Positions 5,909-6,449 of a DNA stretch of 6,449 nt are shown here, piece after piece. Made by a program: the position numbers and the translations under genes. How positions within the stretch are numbered: the first letter of the stretch is position 1; every line of letters starts with the position of its first letter. Source of the DNA: an uncultured Holophagales bacterium (GTDB lineage Bacteria > Acidobacteriota > Thermoanaerobaculia > UBA5066); assembly GCA_937864895.1 (NCBI GenBank), contig CALMDF010000361.1, positions 1-6,449 on the forward strand, in the 5' to 3' direction. The notes under the pieces were generated by a model. That model ran no database searches. It had not been told where the DNA came from and worked only from the letters and a program-made list of their open reading frames with translations.

Positions 5909-6449
5909 CTCCCGGCGAGATCGCCGCGCTCCTCGCCTCCTCGGCTGGCGCGGGCGTCATGAACGCTCTCGCGGGGGGAGGGACCATCCTCACGTTCCCG
6001 ACGCTCGTCCTCCTCGGGATCCCGGCGATCCAGGCGAACGCGACCTCGACGGTCGCCCTCCTTCCCGGCGCCGCGGCGAGCATGGCCGGCTACCGGCGCG
6101 AGGTGGCGACGCACCGCGCCTGGCTCAAGACGCTCTTCCTGCCGAGCCTCGTCGGCGGCGGCGTCGGGTCGGTCCTCCTCCTGAAGACGCCGGAGAAGGT
6201 CTTCGCGAGCCTCGCGCCCTTCCTCGTCCTCTTCGCGACGCTCCTCTTCATGCTCCAGATCGTCCTCTCGAAGAGGAAGGGAGACGTCGAGGCCCACGCG
6301 CCCCACGGCCCGACGACGGCCCGCTGGGGCGTCGCGACGCTGGCCCAGCTCGCGGTCGCGGTCTACGGCGGCTACTTCGGCGCCGGCATCGGCATCCTGA
6401 TGCTCGTCGTCCTCGGCTTCCTCGGCCTCACCGACATCCACGCGATGAA
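5905..6449 (+). CDS. TauE/SafE family permease, N-terminal part (3' end outside window)
   Basis: The first 181 residues of a sulfite exporter TauE/SafE family membrane protein, cut by the window end. The first repeat carries the family pattern at residues 18-58: VMNALAGGGTILTFPTLVLLG, then ANATSTVALLPGAAAS. After a charged cytoplasmic-type stretch (122-140) the second repeat begins with VAVYGGYFGAGIGILMLVVLGFLGLTDIHAM, the expected GG.FGAG.G motif. Hydrophobic segments lie near 5-38, 46-63, 75-93, 98-121 and 143-173. Members move sulfite, sulfoacetate or other small organosulfur or carboxylate anions; substrate cannot be read from sequence. The start is GTG at 5905, sharing the GTGA with the rhodanese stop. 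The next in-frame ATG (5959, residue 19) would remove the first half of membrane segment 1, so GTG is preferred. A weak GGCGGA lies six bases upstream. Coupling to a rhodanese favours a sulfur compound as substrate. Confidence 0.9.
   Translation, partial: MTPGEIAALLASSAGAGVMNALAGGGTILTFPTLVLLGIPAIQANATSTVALLPGAAASMAGYRREVATHRAWLKTLFLPSLVGGGVGSVLLLKTPEKVFASLAPFLVLFATLLFMLQIVLSKRKGDVEAHAPHGPTTARWGVATLAQLAVAVYGGYFGAGIGILMLVVLGFLGLTDIHAM

Noticed and set aside
5830..6441. A 203-codon minus-strand frame opposite the TauE/SafE gene
   Set aside because: It is an Asp/Glu/Arg-rich shadow. The plus strand shows TauE/SafE motifs and membrane segments that explain the sequence.

Overview
The window is a very GC-rich stretch of bacterial chromosome, with almost every third codon position G or C. 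The gene content is ordinary for a Gram-negative envelope: exported M16-type peptidase subunits, a lipid-linked-sugar type membrane glycosyltransferase, an exported rhodanese and a TauE/SafE permease. The base composition and this mix would suit an Acidobacteriota-like or other high-GC diderm lineage, but there is no rRNA or marker gene here and the assignment is only an inference. I see no tRNA, rRNA, CRISPR array, insertion sequence or phage gene.

Layout. (1) Positions 1-2000, plus strand: the 3' end of one M16 peptidase gene, overlapping by ATGA a second, complete M16 gene that has a signal peptide but no HxxEH zinc site. This is the usual active/inactive subunit pair, and the catalytic half of the first gene lies before the window. 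(2) Positions 2006-2031: a perfect 10-bp hairpin in the 31-bp gap between convergent genes, probably a shared terminator. (3) Positions 2032-4967, minus strand: two genes read right to left. The first (4967-4152) encodes a small five-segment membrane protein of unrecognised function with an extracytoplasmic domain. The second (4098-2032) encodes a PMT/GT39-like polytopic glycosyltransferase with a C-terminal TPR-like tail. (4) Positions 4968-5008: a 41-bp divergent intergenic region that must serve both directions. (5) Positions 5009-6449, plus strand: an exported tandem-rhodanese sulfurtransferase, overlapping by GTGA a TauE/SafE family permease that runs off the end of the window.

How the genes work together. 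The M16 pair probably forms one extracytoplasmic protease complex. The rhodanese and permease are translationally coupled and look like a small sulfur-handling unit (sulfane sulfur transfer plus sulfite or related anion transport). The minus-strand pair shares a transcription direction and a membrane location, but I see no evident biochemical link between its members.

No clearly new large system is visible. The items most worth a second look are the unrecognised membrane protein at 4152-4967, the rhodanese/TauE coupling, and the lack of clear ribosome binding sites at the divergent start codons. Many long open frames lie on the opposite strands of these genes. They are composition artefacts and were left out.
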